Origin: an uncultured Flaviramulus sp.
GTDB lineage: Bacteria > Bacteroidota > Bacteroidia > Flavobacteriales > Flavobacteriaceae
Assembly: GCA_947501105.1 (NCBI GenBank)
Contig: CANMUP010000003.1
Location: forward strand, 186,001 to 250,000
Length of the DNA: 64,000 nt
Direction of reading: 5' to 3'
Shown here: positions 62,293 to 64,000 of the stretch, in pieces
Numbering within the stretch: the first letter of the stretch is position 1
Layout: each line of letters opens with the position of its first letter
Made by a program: the position numbers and the translations under genes
The notes under the pieces: generated by a model
What the model was told of the DNA's origin: nothing
The model's input: the letters and a program-made list of their open reading frames with translations, nothing else
The model's database searches: none

Positions 62293-63120
62293 ATGAGTAA
62301 AGTAATAGTATTGACTGGTGCTGGTGGAGTTTTATGTGGAGTATTAGCTAAGGCACTTGCAAAAGAGGGGCACAAAATTGCTGTGCTGGATTTAAGAAAA
62401 GAGGCTGCAGATCAAGTTGCAAATGAAATTAATGCAAACGGAGGCGAAGCTATTGGCATTGCTACAAATGTTTTAGAGAAAAAGTCTTTGACTTTAGCTA
62501 AAAAGGAAGTTAATAAGAAGTTTGGGTTGTGTGATATTTTAATTAATGGAGCAGGTGGAAATCATCCACTTGGAACAACGTCTAATACACATCTGTTATC
62601 TGATGATTTAGAAAATACATCAGAAGGGTTTAAGACGTTTTTTGATTTGGATTCTGAAGGAATTAAGTTTGTATTCGATTTAAATTTTATTGGTACATTA
62701 CTTCCAACTCAGGTTTTTGCTAAAGATATGGTTGATAAAGAGGGATGTAGTATTTTAAATATTTCTTCTATGAATGCTTTTACACCATTAACAAAAATAC
62801 CTGCATATAGTGGTGCTAAGGCGGCTGTTTCTAATTTTACGCAATGGTTAGCTGTCCATTTTTCTAAAGTTGGAATTCGTGTTAATGCATTAGCACCAGG
62901 ATTTTTTTTAACTGACCAAAACAGAAGTTTACTTACTAAAAATGATGGTAGTTTAACACCAAGAGGTAATCAAATTATTGAACAAACACCAATGGGAAAA
63001 TTTGGTGAACCTGAGGATTTAGTGGGGACAACTTTATGGTTGTGTAGTGAAGGAGCATCGTTTGTAACAGGAGTAGTTATTCCTATAGATGGTGGATTTA
63101 GCGCTTATAGCGGTGTTTAA
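62293..63120 (+). CDS. SDR-family oxidoreductase, likely D-mannonate oxidoreductase
   Basis: A 275-residue short-chain dehydrogenase. The cofactor motif is TGAGGVLCG (residues 8-16), followed by NGAGGN. The catalytic residues are S158/S159, Y172 and K176 ([16 protein letters not shown]). A ~20-residue insert around 95-115 ([15 protein letters not shown]) is a mark of mannonate oxidoreductase-type SDRs in Bacteroidota. It sits 11 bp upstream of uxuA and would interconvert fructuronate and mannonate. It is unrelated to E. coli UxuB in fold. Confidence 0.85.
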   Translation: MSKVIVLTGAGGVLCGVLAKALAKEGHKIAVLDLRKEAADQVANEINANGGEAIGIATNVLEKKSLTLAKKEVNKKFGLCDILINGAGGNHPLGTTSNTHLLSDDLENTSEGFKTFFDLDSEGIKFVFDLNFIGTLLPTQVFAKDMVDKEGCSILNISSMNAFTPLTKIPAYSGAKAAVSNFTQWLAVHFSKVGIRVNALAPGFFLTDQNRSLLTKNDGSLTPRGNQIIEQTPMGKFGEPEDLVGTTLWLCSEGASFVTGVVIPIDGGFSAYSGV

Positions 63121-63131
63121 ATTATAAAATT

Positions 63132-64000
63132 ATGGAACAAACATGGCGTTGGTATGGGCCAAATGACCCCGTATCTCTATCAGATATAAAACAAGCAGGA
63201 GCAACAGGTGTTGTTTCAGCATTACACCATATTCCTAACGGTCAAGTATGGACTATTGAAGAAATACAAAAAAGAGTAAACACTATTGAAAGTTCAGGCT
63301 TAACTTGGAGTGTTGTAGAAAGTATCCCAGTGCATGAAAATATAAAAACCCGTTCTGGAAATTTTAATACTTATATAGAGCATTATAAACAAAGTATTGA
63401 GAATTTAGCAAAATGTGGCATCAATATCGTGTGTTATAACTTTATGCCTGTTCTTGATTGGACTCGAACAGATTTAGGTTTTCAAGTAGAAGATGGGTCT
63501 AAAGCACTTCGTTTTGATGTAATTGCTTTTGCTGCTTTTGAACTATTTTTATTAAAAAGACCTGACGCTGAAAACGACTATTCTGAAGTGCAGCAAAATG
63601 AAGCAAAAATCTATGCTGATAATCTAACAGAAGATAACAAAAACCAATTAATTAATAATATCATCGCTGGTTTACCTGGAGCTGAAGAAGGGTATACTTT
63701 AGAACAGTTTCAAGTTATTTTAGATACTTATAAAGAAATTGATGCTTCCGTTTTAAGAAAAAATTTAGTATCATTTCTCAATGAAATTATCCCTGTAGCT
63801 TCTAAGAATGAAGTTCTTATGTGTATTCACCCAGATGATCCGCCATATCCTATTTTAGGATTACCAAGAGTGGTTAGTACTGAGGCAGACTACGCTTATT
63901 TATTTGATAATGTGCCTGATAGAGCAAATGGAATTACTTTTTGTACAGGATCATTAGGAGTAAGAGGTGATAATAATTTGGTACAAATTTTTAAACGCTT
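63132..64000 (+). CDS. uxuA: Mannonate dehydratase (partial)
   Basis: The gene runs off the right window edge; 289 codons are visible from ATG 63132. The start [20 protein letters not shown], followed by [17 protein letters not shown], and the metal-binding region [20 protein letters not shown] identify UxuA. It dehydrates D-mannonate to 2-keto-3-deoxygluconate. It forms an operon with the SDR gene, probably followed by further hexuronate genes beyond the window. Confidence 0.95.
   Translation, partial: MEQTWRWYGPNDPVSLSDIKQAGATGVVSALHHIPNGQVWTIEEIQKRVNTIESSGLTWSVVESIPVHENIKTRSGNFNTYIEHYKQSIENLAKCGINIVCYNFMPVLDWTRTDLGFQVEDGSKALRFDVIAFAAFELFLLKRPDAENDYSEVQQNEAKIYADNLTEDNKNQLINNIIAGLPGAEEGYTLEQFQVILDTYKEIDASVLRKNLVSFLNEIIPVASKNEVLMCIHPDDPPYPILGLPRVVSTEADYAYLFDNVPDRANGITFCTGSLGVRGDNNLVQIFKR

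Noticed and set aside
1-64000. Prophage, insertion sequence, CRISPR array or defence island
   Set aside because: No transposase, integrase other than the Xer-type gene, regularly spaced repeats or restriction genes were recognised.

Overview
The window is chromosomal DNA of a member of the Bacteroidota, almost certainly family Flavobacteriaceae. The evidence is strong A+T richness, several type IX secretion (T9SS) C-terminal sorting domains, families largely confined to Bacteroidota (DUF4294, DUF6048, DUF6452, DUF6768, CCC-motif membrane protein, head-GIN proteins), a 6S RNA between zapA and rny, and repeated promoters of the Bacteroidota type (TTG, about 20 bases, TAnnTTTG). Nearly all of it looks like ordinary core genome. 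I see no prophage, insertion sequence, CRISPR array or recognisable defence island.

Layout. 1-4069 (minus): the start of a biotin carrier protein cut by the window edge, a PrsW-type membrane protease, a Nudix hydrolase, a class V aminotransferase and an M42 aminopeptidase. 4070-4476: gene-free gap with a structured dispersed repeat. 4477-5790 (plus): DUF4294 protein and a hemolysin III/TrhA protein. 5814-9792 (minus): tight DUF1800, DUF1501, T9SS-protein operon. 9974-17358: acetyltransferase, DUF4268, ZIP transporter, two methyltransferases, DnaQ-like exonuclease, DUF6452/DUF6048 pair and rlmD. 17564-19047: SRPBCC protein, ECF sigma factor and a small membrane protein. 19189-28332: rocD, small membrane proteins, a large T9SS protein, Smr protein, Ca-binding-type lipoprotein, cysteine desulfurase, a chimeric secreted protein and a PH protein. 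28343-32506 (minus): TonB-dependent receptor and M23 peptidase, continuous with the PH gene. 32737-35135: coiled-coil protein, zapA, 6S RNA, rny. 35184-46616: xerD, aroQ, two small beta-barrels, lpdA, NDH-2, sulfatase, DUF1572, msrB, M48 peptidase, MFS transporter and a duplicated-domain lipoprotein. 46700-49667 (minus): ECF sigma factor, likely anti-sigma factor and two repetitive exported proteins. 49789-60655: clpC, gyrA, TPR protein, NlpC/P60 peptidase, thiolase and a 7TM-HD phosphohydrolase. 60746-60926: tRNA-Ser(GCT) and tRNA-Pro(TGG). 61019-64000: LacI-type regulator divergent from a hexuronate operon (SDR oxidoreductase, uxuA), which continues past the window.

How genes work together. 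The clearest local circuit is at the right end. A LacI-family regulator faces mannonate-pathway genes, and the intervening promoter is bracketed by two CG-centred palindromes whose centres lie 30 bp apart. Two separate ECF sigma operons each carry a small membrane protein as likely partner, one of them with repetitive envelope proteins. Cell division (zapA and coiled-coil partner), 6S RNA and RNase Y form one cluster.

I did not find a convincing wholly new system. The strongest leads are the dual-operator uxu promoter, the two ECF sigma operons, the DUF1800/DUF1501/T9SS trio and the dispersed structured repeats. Function calls come from recognising families and motifs by eye. No database search was run.
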